From positions 148,653,525-148,717,524 of the forward strand of contig NC_134539.1 in the NCBI RefSeq assembly GCF_050624435.1: a stretch of DNA of 64,000 nt. Reading direction: 5' to 3'. The position numbers and the translations under genes are program-made. Positions 10,851-21,765 of the stretch are shown in pieces. A model generated the notes under the pieces. It worked only from the letters and a program-made list of their open reading frames with translations. It was not told where the DNA came from and ran no database searches. This stretch comes from Tenrec ecaudatus (lineage: Eukaryota > Chordata > Mammalia > Afrosoricida > Tenrecidae). Each line of letters begins with the position of its first letter. Position 1 is the first letter of the stretch.

Positions 10851-12284
10851 CCAGGAAGACAGAAACAGGAATGTACTTTGAAAGAAGGAGATCCCTGGGC
10901 CCATTTTCTTTCATGGAAAATTTCTAAGGTACAAAAATAAAACGAGCCAATAGCATTATAGACAGTGAGCTATCCAAATAGAATTGTTTATAAATAGAAT
11001 GTTTTACAAAGTTTCCCTGGGGTATCAGCTGTTCTTTAACCCCCGGCATGCTAACATTTTCCAGCCTCCTCGCTAAATTAAGGCTTAGGAAAAAATTACC
11101 TAGGTATTGTATTTTTATGTGGCCGTGAGTTTACTTTTACATCCTGTGGCTCTATAGCATCAAAAAGTTAGAGGCCTATCAACAGACAGCCTTCCTCACC
11201 ACATATGCAAAGACACTACATGCATATAAGCAAGGCAAACGGAAGGTAGAATACGAACGAGTTGTTTCATTCTTGAGTCACTGAAAAGCCTGAGCAACAA
11301 CAAGGACAACCACAAAGTGCTGGCTGAGAAGGGTGATCCAGTGTACTTGATTTTGGGGGCTGACCCAGTGTACTTGATTTTGGGGGCTGTCCCAGGTTAA
11401 GCCTGTTGGGCTGATGGAGTTGACAACAATGGGACTGTCACTTCTCCACCCCCACCCACAAACACCCATTGTCTTGCTCAAGCTGATAAGTGTCCCACTG
11501 TAAACAATAAACTCGGTGATGATCCCAAGGTGCAACAGATGTGTTTGGTGTTTGTGGATTATTAGGGCAGCTGAAGAGTGAGAGGAGATTAGAAATTACA
11601 GGAAATTAGAAATTATTGGTTGTTAAATTAAGAGAACGCTTTTCAGTTCGAAAGAAATTTCAGGACGATTTAAATTATAAATGCAATTTTATCTGCCCAA
11701 AGAGTATCTTCTTTTCCAGATGCCTTTCACATATATATAATGTTCCCTTCTCTATGCCTTTCTCTCTTTACACAGACCCCACATATCAGCAGCTAGGGGA
11801 CAGTTAGCTGCATAAGAATTATTTGGCTCACATAATTACAATCTGGTAAATATAGGAAGCCCAGATACGGGAGAAACGAAACATTGGTCTGCATATAAGA
11901 ATCCCAAACATGGTGAAGCTCAACTTCCCATGATCTTAAATTGGACAGCTCTTTGTTTTTCCGTTTCTCATTAGGCATGCAAACACTAAATGAGTAATAT
12001 CCGCGCTCATGAGAACTCTTTCAGTCATTTTTGCCCAGGGTGGAAAATGAATAGAGATACCTTTGGTTTGTCTGTTTAAAGCTCACTGACGGTATTTTTG
12101 TCTTTCACTGATTTAAAATGGCTTTATGGCCTTTCCATAAGCTTATGCCCGCATCTACTCCATAATCAAAATCTGTAAACATTCCCCATAATTTTAATTA
12201 TAGGACGTTTTAAAACACACACAATTTGTTTATGTAGGGCTCTCTTGCTTGTTGCTTTCTCTTGCTCTTTGGGCATTCTGTATC
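10851..12284. other. Unassigned sequence with one small tandem duplication
   Basis: No named repeat is recognised. A perfect 27-bp unit occurs twice in tandem at 11338-11364 and 11365-11391 (it contains 'gtgtacttgattttggggg'). The rest appears single-copy by eye. Confidence 0.4.
11338..11391. repeat. 27-bp direct tandem duplication
   Basis: Two identical head-to-tail copies of a 27-bp unit beginning 'ccagtgtacttg' and ending 'gggggctgac' / 'gggggctgtc' (last-but-one base differs). It is consistent with a small recent replication-slippage duplication. Confidence 0.9.
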
Positions 12285-12500
12285 CGTTACTGTTGTGAGG
12301 CACCATAGGGTTTTGTGGGACACACATGGCTCTGTATACATCGGAAAGAGACACTACCATGTCCTGTGTCATATTCCGAATCCTTGTCATGTTTGAGCCC
12401 AGCGTGGCCATTGGGTCAGTCTGCCTCATTGAGGGGCTTTCTCTGTTTCGCGGGAGCTCTGCCTTACCCAGCATTCTGTCTTTCTGCAGGGGCGTATTCC
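12285..12500 (-). mobile_element. RTE-clade LINE 3' fragment, diverged
   Basis: The plus strand shows 'tgttgtgaggcaccatagg' (degenerate 3' terminal block), then 'catgtttgagcccagcgtgg', 'cattgaggggctttctctg' and 'accagcattctg'-like sequence. This is the order of the antisense RTE 3' end seen at 44230-44625. It is short and diverged. Confidence 0.6.
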
Positions 12501-13675
12501 TCCTGCTAACACTTACTGTAGAGCATTTATGAAAGGAAATGAAACAGACCACCGCTATGGGTGCTCTGCAATAGATTGATGGTCAACATTTGAATCCAGG
12601 GACATGGATCAAGTCATGTATCCAGGAAAATTAAAGTACTTTTCACAGAGAGAAAATGATGACTCCCGAGTCAGGAAAGCAGGTTATGAGAGTGGTAACC
12701 TCATAACCTTTTCACGGATTTTTTGTTTGTTGGTTGGTTTTCAACTGGAGTGAACACTATCTTGTTCATCGAATGAGCAGAAAACATTGCATACAAAAGA
12801 GATTAGACAATGCTGAAAGATTCAAGTTCAGTGTCCGAAACCAACTAAACTAGTGATGACTTAAAATGGGCAAAATGATTGGCCCATCTATCAGTCCAAA
12901 AAATTGTAGTTTTAAAGTGCAACCAGGATGAGTGGTTTTTTAAAATTAATTAGGCTTAATACATATATCAAGCCATTCCATCGTCCAATCCTTTCCAGCA
13001 GAATTGTACATTAGCTACCACAATCAGTTTCCAATCCAAACCTTCTTTTTTATATGAACCCCTTATGTTAATCCCCCAAAATATGTAAAATCAAAAACCA
13101 AACCAAACAATAAAACCCCCAAATACATAAGTTTTTGGATACCAGATCAGGTCCAGCATGCATCCTAGGGGGAATCTGCTTACAAGTTTTTACTGTTCAA
13201 GGCGGGATTATGCCTTTGACCTTCAGTATTCCACTCAGCAATGCACTCTGTTTGCTGGCCACTTTTCTCATAATCCTTAGTTGTGGATAGAGGGAGTGCA
13301 CCAGAGGTTTGTTCCCTGTGTATTTCCTGTATATCTACCAATGTATCTTGGGCGACCTTTGTCATCCAGAGCCTTCTGCCAACCAGATTCTCAGAGTTTA
13401 ACCTCTGATACCAGCCCCTTCCTTCAATTTCAGATTATAGGCTTCATAACAGGATGAGTGTTTTGTTAGACCCATCGCACATTCGAGAACTCAGTCTTTG
13501 GTGTCAGACAGTGACCTCCTCTGGCTACAGAAAGTGTACCCAACTCCTCATCTGCCCAAGGATGATATATCTGAGGAAGATGTCAGATGTGCCTTCATCC
13601 TCTAACACTTTTAACCCTATTTTGACTCTAACAGTCCCTCTCAATGAACTCTACTGCTCTCCTGGGTTTGATAAT
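12501..13675. other. Unassigned sequence, possibly old repeat
   Basis: No family is assigned. A perfect 10-bp inverted repeat with a 9-base loop lies at 12681-12709. From about 12940 onward the sequence has the flavour of an old antisense LINE tail, but I cannot support this by specific landmarks. Confidence 0.35.
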
Positions 13676-13825
13676 CCCTTGGTGTAGTGGTTTTCTGTTG
13701 GGCTTAGATCCCCATCATCGGAAGTTCAAAACCACCAGCAGCTCTGCCCAAGAACCATTGGATTTTCTATTTGAAAAATAAGCCTAATCATTAGGAGTCA
13801 GCATTGAATGGATGGCATTGAGATT
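13676..13825 (+). repeat. AfroSINE
   Basis: Sense copy with the A-box-like 'cccttggtgtagtggttttc', the B-box-like 'gaagttcaaaaccaccagca', and the tail 'ggagtcagcattgaatggat'. Confidence 0.85.
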
Positions 13826-13899
13826 TTCCATTGTCACACAGAACTCACGGACAACATTCTTAATCATGGGGGTTGACTTCCAGTCAATGACTATGGCCC

Positions 13900-14560
13900 T
13901 TCTAGCCATAATCGCTTATGTCATGTGCTGTATTTCTGGACTCTATGTCTGTGGCTATCATCCCATTTTGGAGGGAGTTCTATGCTTTGCTAATGGACAG
14001 GATTAAGGAGGGCTTAAATCCTGGATTTATCAGAGGATATATGAACCAAGTTCCAACCTTTGCTTCCTGGTCTGCTCCAAGACAGAAGCCACACCCAGAA
14101 CCATTCCTGTGTGTGTGTGAGCCATTTTGGAAAAGTGGAGAAGGCCCACAACCATCAAAAGAGCCATGAGTAGAGCACATTTGTGGCAAAGTCAAGGCCA
14201 GAGACAACAGGAGCACCAGAGGGAACAGCATGGCATCTGTAGGCCCAAAGGAGCCAAAACAAGGCACCGGAGACTGAGGCAAGGACACGCTGAGACAGAA
14301 CAGAGGAGCGGCAATGACTAAGAGTCTGTGAAACAGGGCAGCAGGCTGGTTCCCTGGCACACTGAGGCAGAGGTCAAGGGGCCTTGTTGCTAAGAGGCTG
14401 AATGAAGGCCAGAGAGATTTGGCTGCTAGGGAGGAGAGGTATGGCTGTGGATCAGTGATTATATCAGCACTCGTTACCAACCCTGGTGTGTGGTGACTTG
14501 CTAACTCCCCAGAGAAACTCCCTCCATGGTGAGGATGGTCTGGGAGTTCTGTGTGGATGC
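13900..14560 (+). repeat. Unclassified dispersed repeat, copy 2
   Basis: Second copy of the repeat described at 9240-9960, sharing 'atggacaggatta', 'atatgaaccaag' and 'gagatttggctgctag' in order. The longest open frame in the window (231 codons, minus strand, 13980-14675) overlaps it. A minus frame also covers the aligned part of copy 1, so the openness probably comes from base composition of the repeat rather than from a gene. Confidence 0.5.
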
Positions 14561-14702
14561 TGCCGTAGAGGGATGAGCCAATGAGGATAGCTCTTCTCAG
14601 CCATTCTGGCTGGCATGTTTCCTTCTCTGGTCCTCGGCTTTTCCATCTCCCCAGTCGCTCTGGACACTGCCTCACTCAGGCAAGTCTACAAAGTTCCTTT
14701 TG

Positions 14703-14890
14703 CACTCATGGCCATGGAGCTGATTCTGATTTATAGCGACCGTATAGGACAAAGTAGAAGTGGCCCTGTGGGTTTCTGAGTCGGCCACTCTTTATGGGAG
14801 TTACGAGTCTCATCTCTCTCCTGGGAGTAGCTAGCGCTTCAAACTGTGAGTTTACAGCCCAACATGCAACCTGCTGCACGGCTTGAGTTC
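14703..14890 (-). repeat. AfroSINE, near full length
   Basis: Antisense copy with 'atagcgaccgtataggacaa', 'gtgggtttctgagtcggcc' and the head region 'tttacagcccaacatgcaac'. Confidence 0.85.
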
Positions 14891-15459
14891 CTTTAGTCTG
14901 AAAAATGCCCCAAGACCACTCCGGTCTGCATGGCAGCCTCAGGCCTGAAGGCACTGGCATTCTTTGTTCAGTGGTCGGGGAATCTAGTCACTCCATCTCC
15001 TGAGCACAGCTGAGCACATAGCTCCTTCGTGGTCTTGTCTGCCACCACGTGTCCATGTACTTGGTCAAGGATGGCTCCTCCCTCTGCTGGTCATGCAATG
15101 CTCTCTCTTCGGGTTCTAAGGTGGTTTAATGATTTGTGGAGGAAGGACAAAACTAACCAGCCCCCTCCTTCAAGTCCTTCACCCCTGATGTGCATGTTTC
15201 GACTCTGTGGAAGTTGTCAAGATTAAGGACAGAAGAGTTGTGCCAAGTCATTTGACTTGACTCGACAGTCATGGGTTCACCTGATACCTCTGTACTTGCT
15301 AGGTGAGTTTGAACACATTATTCAATGACTTACAGTGTTATCTCTAACATTGAACTATGTGAGTGATAGATAGCACTTGATAGACTCAGATAGTGTGTGT
15401 GTAGCATGGGGCAATAATTCAATAACTGGTGAATAAAGAAGGCCTGGTAATGACCCCTA
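14891..15459. other. Unassigned sequence
   Basis: No named repeat or gene is recognised. Confidence 0.4.
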
Positions 15460-15590
15460 GGTTAATGGTTCACCTCCACTAGCCCCTCTGCAGAAGAAAG
15501 ATGAAGCTGTCCGCTCCCGTAAAGATGTACAGTTTCAGAAACCTTAAGGAACATTTTGACTCTGTCCTCTGGGGTCAGGGTTGACTGCCT
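15460..15590 (+). repeat. AfroSINE, partial
   Basis: Sense body with 'agcccctctgcagaagaaag', 'ccgctcccgtaaagatgt' and 'cagtttcagaaacctt'. The tail is degenerate. Confidence 0.7.
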
Positions 15591-15739
15591 GGCAGTGGGC
15601 CTGGGGTATTGTGCATACAGTATTTCAAAACAGAGAGCCTTCCTACACTTTTTAATGCCACAAGTCTCCACCTAGTTTGTTAAAGGAATGGGGAACACAA
15701 AGAGTAAGTAGAGTTTCACCCATTCCAGGGCCATTTTGT

Positions 15740-15796
15740 AGTTGTGGTTGTTTTTGCTTTCACTGTGGTGAAAATGTACATAAGAAAACATACACC
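15740..15796 (-). mobile_element. Older L1 tail, left part (host of a young L1)
   Basis: The block 'ggtgaaaatgtacataagaa' is typical of an antisense old-L1 3' UTR. It is interrupted at 15797 by a younger L1 and resumes at 16264. The last 15 bases (15782-15796) form the target-site duplication. Confidence 0.65.
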
Positions 15797-16248
15797 TCTG
15801 GATAGAGCAGAAGATGTGCATGGGTGCAGATAGGAGCTGGAGGGACAGGGAATCCAGGGCAGGTGATTCCTTCAGGACCAGGGGTGTGAGGGGTGATATT
15901 GGGAGGGTAGAGGGTGAGTGGGTTGGAAAGAGGGACCTGATTACAAGGATCTACATGCGACCTTCTCCCTGGGGGACAGACAACAGAAAAGGGGGTGAAG
16001 GGAGACATCGGACAGGGCAAGACATGACAAAATAATAGTTTATAAATTATCAAGGGCTCATGAGGGAGGGGGAAGCGGGGAGGGAGGGGGAAACAAAGAG
16101 GACCGGATGCAAAAGGCTTAAGTGGAGAGCAAATGCTTTGAAAATGATGAGGGCAAAGAATGTACAGATGTGCTTTACACAATGGATGTATGGATGGACT
16201 GTGATAAGAATTGTATGAGTCCCTAATAAAATGTTTTTTTTTTTAAAA
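15797..16248 (+). mobile_element. Young 5'-truncated L1 with 15-bp target duplication
   Basis: A sense L1 3' end of about 450 bp, from the 'gcagaagatgtgcatgggtg' region to 'gagtccctaataaaatg' and a short A-rich tail. It is flanked by perfect 15-bp direct repeats (aagaaaacatacacc) at 15782-15796 and 16249-16263. Truncation, poly-A tail and target duplication are the hallmarks of target-primed reverse transcription. No coding part is present. Confidence 0.92.
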
Positions 16249-16360
16249 AAGAAAACATACACCATCTCAAGATGTGTTTGCAGACCAAACCCTTTAATTG
16301 ACCAATATTCATATAGCTTCTCATTTGTACACATAACACAATTAAACACACTAAGAGACA
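16249..16360 (-). mobile_element. Older L1 tail, right part
   Basis: Continuation of the interrupted antisense L1 tail after the young insertion, beginning with the second copy of the 15-bp target duplication and including 'tcatttgtacacataacac'. Confidence 0.55.
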
Positions 16361-16969
16361 TGCCCTTCCCTTACCAGCCTAGAAGGGAAACTGATGGTTC
16401 TCTGGAACGCTTGCTATTTTCTCAGACATCTGCTTTTCCTATAATCATTATAGCTCTGTTTACTGGGCACATGTGGTTGTGACCTTGGCTTTGGGAAAGC
16501 AGATTTCGAACAGTTTGTAGAGAAAAAATAAGTCTGATCCCATGGCAGAGAGATTCCTTGAGAAAGGGGGGAAAAAAAGAACTCCAATTTCAAAATTAAA
16601 ATAATTCCAATGAGAAAGAACCAAAGACCGAAGGCTCATTCATCATAAGTGGTAGATAAATACCAAAATTCTTTGTGGAACAGATGCCAAACAGAGAAGG
16701 ATTCCATGTACGTAAGAGCAAAGCTTAAATCTGAAAGGATGGAGGTGGATTCAAGTTAGAGAAAAGCCCAGAAGAAATCAAATAGGTTCTTAAGGGAAAC
16801 CATGTGGATCTCAAAGCATGGCTATAAAGAAAAAGAAGGTAGACAGAGTCCTACAGCTTGGGAAAACTGGCGCAAACGTCATGCGTTATAGAGAAAATGC
16901 TTAACAGTTCACCCAAGTTTGAGGGTGACTTTTTGAATGGTGCTGACAGTAGTCATGCACAGGTGAAAA
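16361..16969. other. Unassigned sequence
   Basis: No feature is recognised. Confidence 0.4.
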
Positions 16970-17110
16970 CAGTCAGGGTGTCATCTGATAACGGAAAGGT
17001 TGGAGGTGTGAACCCACCCAGACAGTCATTGGCAGAAATGCCTGGCAATCTACTTCGGAAATGCCAGCCATTGAAGACACTATGGAGACAGTTCTACTGT
17101 GGCAAACATG
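16970..17110 (+). repeat. AfroSINE-related fragment
   Basis: The blocks 'tggaggtgtgaacccaccca', 'atgcctggcaatctacttcg' and 'atggagacagttctactgtg' follow the central and 3' SINE order, as in the variant at 7398-7505. Confidence 0.65.
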
Positions 17111-17175
17111 AGCTCATCATCTATTGGGATGGAGCAGGCAGTAAGTTTTGGGGGGAGAAGTGGAAACCAAACAAC

Positions 17176-17179
<4 letters not shown>

Positions 17180-17211
<32 letters not shown>
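17180..17211. repeat. (CA)n microsatellite
   Basis: About 16 uninterrupted CA units. Confidence 0.95.
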
Positions 17212-17213
<2 letters not shown>

Positions 17214-17262
17214 CAAACACGTTTGAGATACAAAGAGGAATAAGAACCACCTAAAGAGAAGA

Positions 17263-17291
17263 AATAATAATAATAATAATAATAATAATAG
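17263..17291. repeat. (AAT)n microsatellite
   Basis: About nine uninterrupted trinucleotide units. Confidence 0.95.
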
Positions 17292-18546
17292 CTGGTTTAA
17301 TTCAAGTAAGGTCCTAGGCTTTGAGTCATTGTGGAAAGATCCATGACAAACAAACAGGGCTTTGGACTTTCCAAGTGTTGTTATAATCTTCATGACAACT
17401 CCATGAGTGAGTCGATTTTATCTATGATAATCGTCCATTGGATGCCTACAGGAACTAAGACACAAGGCAGTTGGCCAATCACAACTTGCCACAGCAGGAG
17501 ACTTAGAACATACATGAGCTGAGTTAGCATCGGGCTTCAAATTCTAAAAGCAGAATGGAATTTCCCACCCTTTCACAGTTTTAAATATAAGAACCCCATC
17601 TTTCGGCCAAAAAAGAAAAGAAAAATTACCTGATGTACTGGGTCAACTCCAAGAATGTTCAGGAGATGACTTGGGAAGATCCCGAGGAGACTGGCTGCTG
17701 CTATTGGACTAGATGGTAGATGCTTCCTTCATGTTGCACGCTTTGGGGAATCGTGGAATTCAATCATAGGTCTGGTGGAGATCCCTTGATGAACACTTTG
17801 AGGATTATCTTGAGGTCTCAGAACAGCCATGCCTCTAAGAGCAATTTCTTAGATGCCAATCCTGAACCAATATCTACCCGGCTTAATGAAGTCTAAGAAA
17901 AAGACTGGACAGGACCATGTGATCCATCAGCAATTTAATTGTCTGACAAAAGCCAACAATATTTATAGGTTGATAATTGCAACAGCACCTATAAGGTATC
18001 ACCTATACTTCACAGCAACAAACATGAAAAAACAGGAATCTGTGATTGGAAATAAAAAGATAAAATAATCAATAGAAACAGATTCATGGATGATCCAATT
18101 ACTAGCGATGTAATTGTGGGGGATTCTGGGCCTCCGTTTTCAATCATAAAATATGATTGAACAAATATCAATCTCATTCATTTTTAGTAAGAATATCATT
18201 TACTAATGATATTTGGAATAACTTACAAAGATTAAAGAAGCATATTGTATTATCTTCATCATATCAGAAAAGAAAAGCTAACCTCCACTATAATAAGTAA
18301 CAAAAAGAAGAAGTAACTTTCATGTGATTATGTACATTTTAAATAACTGAAGGGGTCTTAGCTGTTGTTATTGTCCTCAATTGCAAGTCATAACAGTGTA
18401 GTTTATTGATTTTGGGTTTTGCATTTAGAAATAATTACTTAGGTGTCATTAACAGATTTTGTAATCTTTCTTCTTCAATTCCTCAAGGACAATTGAGAAT
18501 GATAACAATACTTGCATTGACAGGGTTGAGGCGCCTGCCAGAGTTT
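17292..18546. other. Unassigned AT-rich sequence
   Basis: No named repeat or gene is recognised in this 1.25-kb stretch. Confidence 0.4.
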
Positions 18547-18553
18547 AAATATA

Positions 18554-18633
<80 letters not shown>

Positions 18634-18634
18634 A
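18547..18634. repeat. (AT)n/(AC)n microsatellite
   Basis: A long AT alternating tract with one GT interruption near 18558, ending in a short AC run. The AT part is self-complementary and can form a cruciform. Confidence 0.95.
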
Positions 18635-18731
18635 GGCTTTAGCAGCAGTTTCTAAGTAACTGCAAATCTTTAATGTAGTGAAGGTAATAAAAAATTCTTA
18701 AGAAGAATCTGAATTATAATGCCCAATACTC

Positions 18732-18891
18732 AGACCTGGTGACCTAATGCTTAAAACACTCCGCTGCTAACCAGCCGGTCAGAGTTTGAGCCCACCAATT
18801 GCTCTGTGAGAGAAAGATGTGGCAGTCTAATTCCATGAAGATTTTCAGTCTTGGAAATCCTATGGGAATGGCCCACTATACTCTACAAACA
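18732..18891 (+). repeat. AfroSINE, 5' part, split by an insertion
   Basis: Sense copy with head 'cactccgctgctaaccagcc', B-box region 'cagagtttgagcccacc' and body up to 'tggcccactatactctac'. It stops at 18891 and resumes at about 19011 with 'ctatgagtcagaatcgacat', so a single SINE was interrupted. Confidence 0.88.
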
Positions 18892-19010
18892 ATGTATATA
18901 CTCAATGTAAATATAAGCCGACCCATCTATCAGCGGAGGCACTAATTTTACCAAAAACCCGCATTAAAAATGTGCTGAAAAACTCGGCTTATTCACGAGT
19001 ATATACGGTA
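18892..19010. mobile_element. Small terminal-inverted-repeat element inside the SINE
   Basis: A 119-bp segment splits the SINE. Its left end reads 'tgtatatactcaatgtaaat' and continues 'ataagccgac'; the reverse complement of its right end reads 'taccgtatatactcgtgaat' and continues 'aagccgag'. The two ends therefore form imperfect terminal inverted repeats of roughly 28 bp. It has no coding capacity and fits a non-autonomous DNA transposon (MITE). I cannot assign it to a superfamily; a TA-type target is possible, but no clear target duplication can be read. Confidence 0.75.
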
Positions 19011-19050
19011 CTATGAGTCAGAATCGACATGATGGCAGTGGCTTTTTCAT
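19011..19050 (+). repeat. AfroSINE, 3' part after the insertion
   Basis: The tail 'ctatgagtcagaatcgacat' followed by 'gatggcagtggctttttc' completes the SINE begun at 18732. Confidence 0.88.
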
Positions 19051-19231
19051 AATGAGCATTAATAAGCCGCACTGAATGATTTTAAAGGACAACATCGTTT
19101 TACTGTATTTACACTGACAGGCTTTTTTGACTGGAGGATAGAAATCGTTGAACCAGCTGGAATTGTGGACTTTGGAAAGTGGAAGTCACAGACGTGGTTT
19201 AATGAGTCCGCGCTATGGTGCTGACGAGGGT

Positions 19232-19451
19232 CAGGCTCCTCACACTTCAGACAGGGGGCCAGTTCACGGTCCCTCAGACCCGTTGGAGGGCCGGACTGTC
19301 GTTTTAAAAAAACTGTGAACAAATTCCTATGCACACTGCACATATCTTATTTTGAAGTAAAAAAACAAACCCGGGGAGAACACCCGGTGGGCCGGATAAA
19401 TGTCCTTGGTGGGCCACATGTGGCCCGCGGGCCAAAGTCTGAGGATGCCTG
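19232..19451. mobile_element. OC1-like (OposCharlie1) non-autonomous hAT element
   Basis: About 220 bp between a left end 'caggctcctcacacttcaga' and a right end whose reverse complement reads 'caggcatcctcagactttgg', forming short imperfect inverted repeats of hAT type. Internal landmarks are 'gggggccagttcac', 'caaattcctatgcacactgc', 'atcttattttgaagtaaaaa' and 'tggcccgcgggcc'. These match my recollection of OC1, a hAT family linked to horizontal transfer among vertebrates. No convincing 8-bp target duplication is visible. A 94-codon minus frame covering it is not a transposase. Confidence 0.8.
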
Positions 19452-20509
19452 GATTAGATAGATTCTGTGTGGCCCTAAAGACAGACTGTGACCAACGCTA
19501 GAAATTGCAGGAAGGCATAGTTCACTTTAGTATTAGGGATGCTATGTAAACAATGAGGGCATTCCAAGGATAACAATAGTCCAATTTAAGAAGTTGTAAT
19601 GGTCATCAGAAGCTCTTAAGCAGATGTTGATTTACTTCTGGTCAGGATCGTTATGGAAGACATTCTGGCCTTAGGTAGGAAGTTGGCTTAGGTGGCCTCT
19701 CATGTCCTTTCCAGCATTAAAAGTTAACTTAGTGGAAATTCCAAATATGTGCGTGCGCGCGTGTTTCTTCATTTGTACTCAGTAGCTTTTTTTCCATGAG
19801 GATTAAATGGGTATAAATGCCTCGTTATTTAAAAGGTGAGTCAAAAGGAAAATAGCGTGTACAACAACCCAGCAGCCCAAACAGCTCATCATGCATCTTA
19901 AAAACACCAGGCAGAGAAGCAGACACCTTCGAAGGGGACCGCACTACTGCCAGAAGTGATCGCCAAGAAACCAGCTGCTCCTGGAAAAATGCACAGCATT
20001 TCCAGCTTGGCACCTGAGCTTCAGGAATGCTGTCCAGGGAGGTGGACGAAGAATGGGTTTATAGGCAGCCATAAATAACCAAGGCACTGAAATTCTGAAA
20101 TTGAGCCAGTTTTTTCACTATGACTCAAGACCCAAAAAGAAATGTGCTACTATTCCAGTTTTAAAGGAAGAACGCTTTTACTCCTGCTTTTCGAAACCAA
20201 ATAAAAATAATTAAAGTATTATATTATTCTACAAAGTCCTCTGCAAACTTCTTCTTGCTAAATCCTCAATTAGTGGTGTGAGCCTTGAAGATGTGGGAAG
20301 GAGAAAAAGGAGATAATTTGCAAGGAAATTCAGAAACTCTCCACAAAAAGGGCAAGAAATGCAATAGTGTGATTTTCAAATAATCCGATGTTAGATTTGT
20401 GTTTCTTAAAGACAATGGAACATATTCTGAACCTTATTGGAAATCCCACACTTTAGGAAGAATGTGTCCCTGTAACCCAGCCATCAAAACTCCTCCAGAA
20501 TTCTCAAAA
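19452..20509. other. Unassigned sequence
   Basis: No named repeat is recognised. The 19830-20110 part has moderate GC and no transposon landmark. Confidence 0.4.
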
Positions 20510-20600
20510 TTCAAACTCACTGCCTTTGAGTTGATTTCGACCCCTTAACCAGCGTATCGCAGAAGCATCTTATCTTCTCATGGAATCTCTGTGTTTCTAT
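20510..20600 (-). repeat. AfroSINE tail fragment
   Basis: Antisense tail with 'caaactcactgcctttgagt' and 'tgatttcgaccccttaacc'. The head is missing or unrecognisable. Confidence 0.65.
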
Positions 20601-21714
20601 CCATTAGCTATTCACACATCCTAGATTCCGGACCCATTTCTAGATGCTCAGTGCACAGAGATGAATAAGACACAGTCTCTGTTCTTCCCAGGAGCAGAAA
20701 GCAATGCTTGCGTCAAGGTGCTTTGATATCTGCTTGGAAGTTGCACAGTTTATGTGAATGGAATTAAAGTTGGAAATGCCTAATATATCATCAGACGTTC
20801 TTACCCAGCCCCGGACCAAAGGAAGTCACTCAGTAGCCATGGCAAGGGCTTTTACGGATCATCTTCATTTCTCTCTGTGTCTGTGTCTCCCCCAGAGCAT
20901 TCTGATGATCACCCAGCCAGGTTTAGGGCATTTGCTTGGACAGGGCTTTCTCCCTCCAGGCTGCAGATGATAAAGACATGGTCAGTTATTGCAAACTGCC
21001 ATGTCTAGTTTCTACCTAGACCAAAAGAGCTCAGAATGTGCAGGGGCAGCACCTGAGCATCAGCATTCACGTTGAGCTACAATCGTGGGGGAAACCATGT
21101 ATCTTAATTCAGTTAATGGCACAGAAAACAAAGAGGATCTAGAAAGAAAAAAATGAAAAGAAAAAGACGAAGGACCACCCTCTCTGTCTTCTCAACTGAA
21201 AGCCAGGCACGGGCGATGTTGATGTTGACATTGACGCCTTGTCTTTTTTGGCAAGGGAAAGACACAGCAAGGGCTCAGTACAACAGAAAACTCTCCCTCC
21301 CTCAGTTCTCACACTCCCTCAGCAATTACATGAATAAAATGCAATCATTCTTGTGGGGTTGAGAAGAATGTATGGAATAGCTTGTCTATGCCTTTTTCAC
21401 AGATGCCCAAACTACTGTCCAGAAATATAAATAAATGCAAAATTGGACATGAATTCAGCTCTCACTACTTCAAGTCCATGAGCCAGGACCATTTCTCTCT
21501 CCTTCAAGAAACAAAACCTGTCACTCGTCAGAAGCGTCAGTTATAGAAAATCGGTGGGATGAAGCACTCAAGTCTTTGAAATATTTTCACAGGGCACAAC
21601 AGCTTAGTTTTGAGGGGTAATCTTCAAAGGGATGCCTACAGAACATTAAGTGTATTTGTTAGCAGCGAACTAGACTGTTCGGCTGTCTTCTGTCGGTTTG
21701 TTTGTCTCTTCCTC
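20601..21714. other. Unassigned sequence
   Basis: No named repeat or gene is recognised. Confidence 0.4.
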
Positions 21715-21765
21715 CATCTCCCTGAACAGGATATCATGCTCGGTAAAGTAGAGGGCCAGTGAGTT
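21715..21765 (+). mobile_element. Short RTE-clade LINE fragment
   Basis: The block 'aggatatcatgctcggtaaa' followed by 'gtagagggccagtgag' matches the RTE 3' region (compare 'aggacatcatgcttggtgaa' at 42964). It is too short for more. Confidence 0.5.

Noticed and set aside
13980..14675. 231-codon minus-strand open frame, longest in the window
   Set aside because: It overlaps a dispersed repeat with a second copy at 9.2-9.9 kb, shows no domain I recognise, and is rich in Ser, Leu and Pro as expected from the composition of that repeat. Not called as a gene.
19059..19343. Possible transposase frame in the OC1-like element
   Set aside because: The 94-codon frame extends beyond the element, has no hAT dimerisation or catalytic motif, and non-autonomous OC1 copies do not code.
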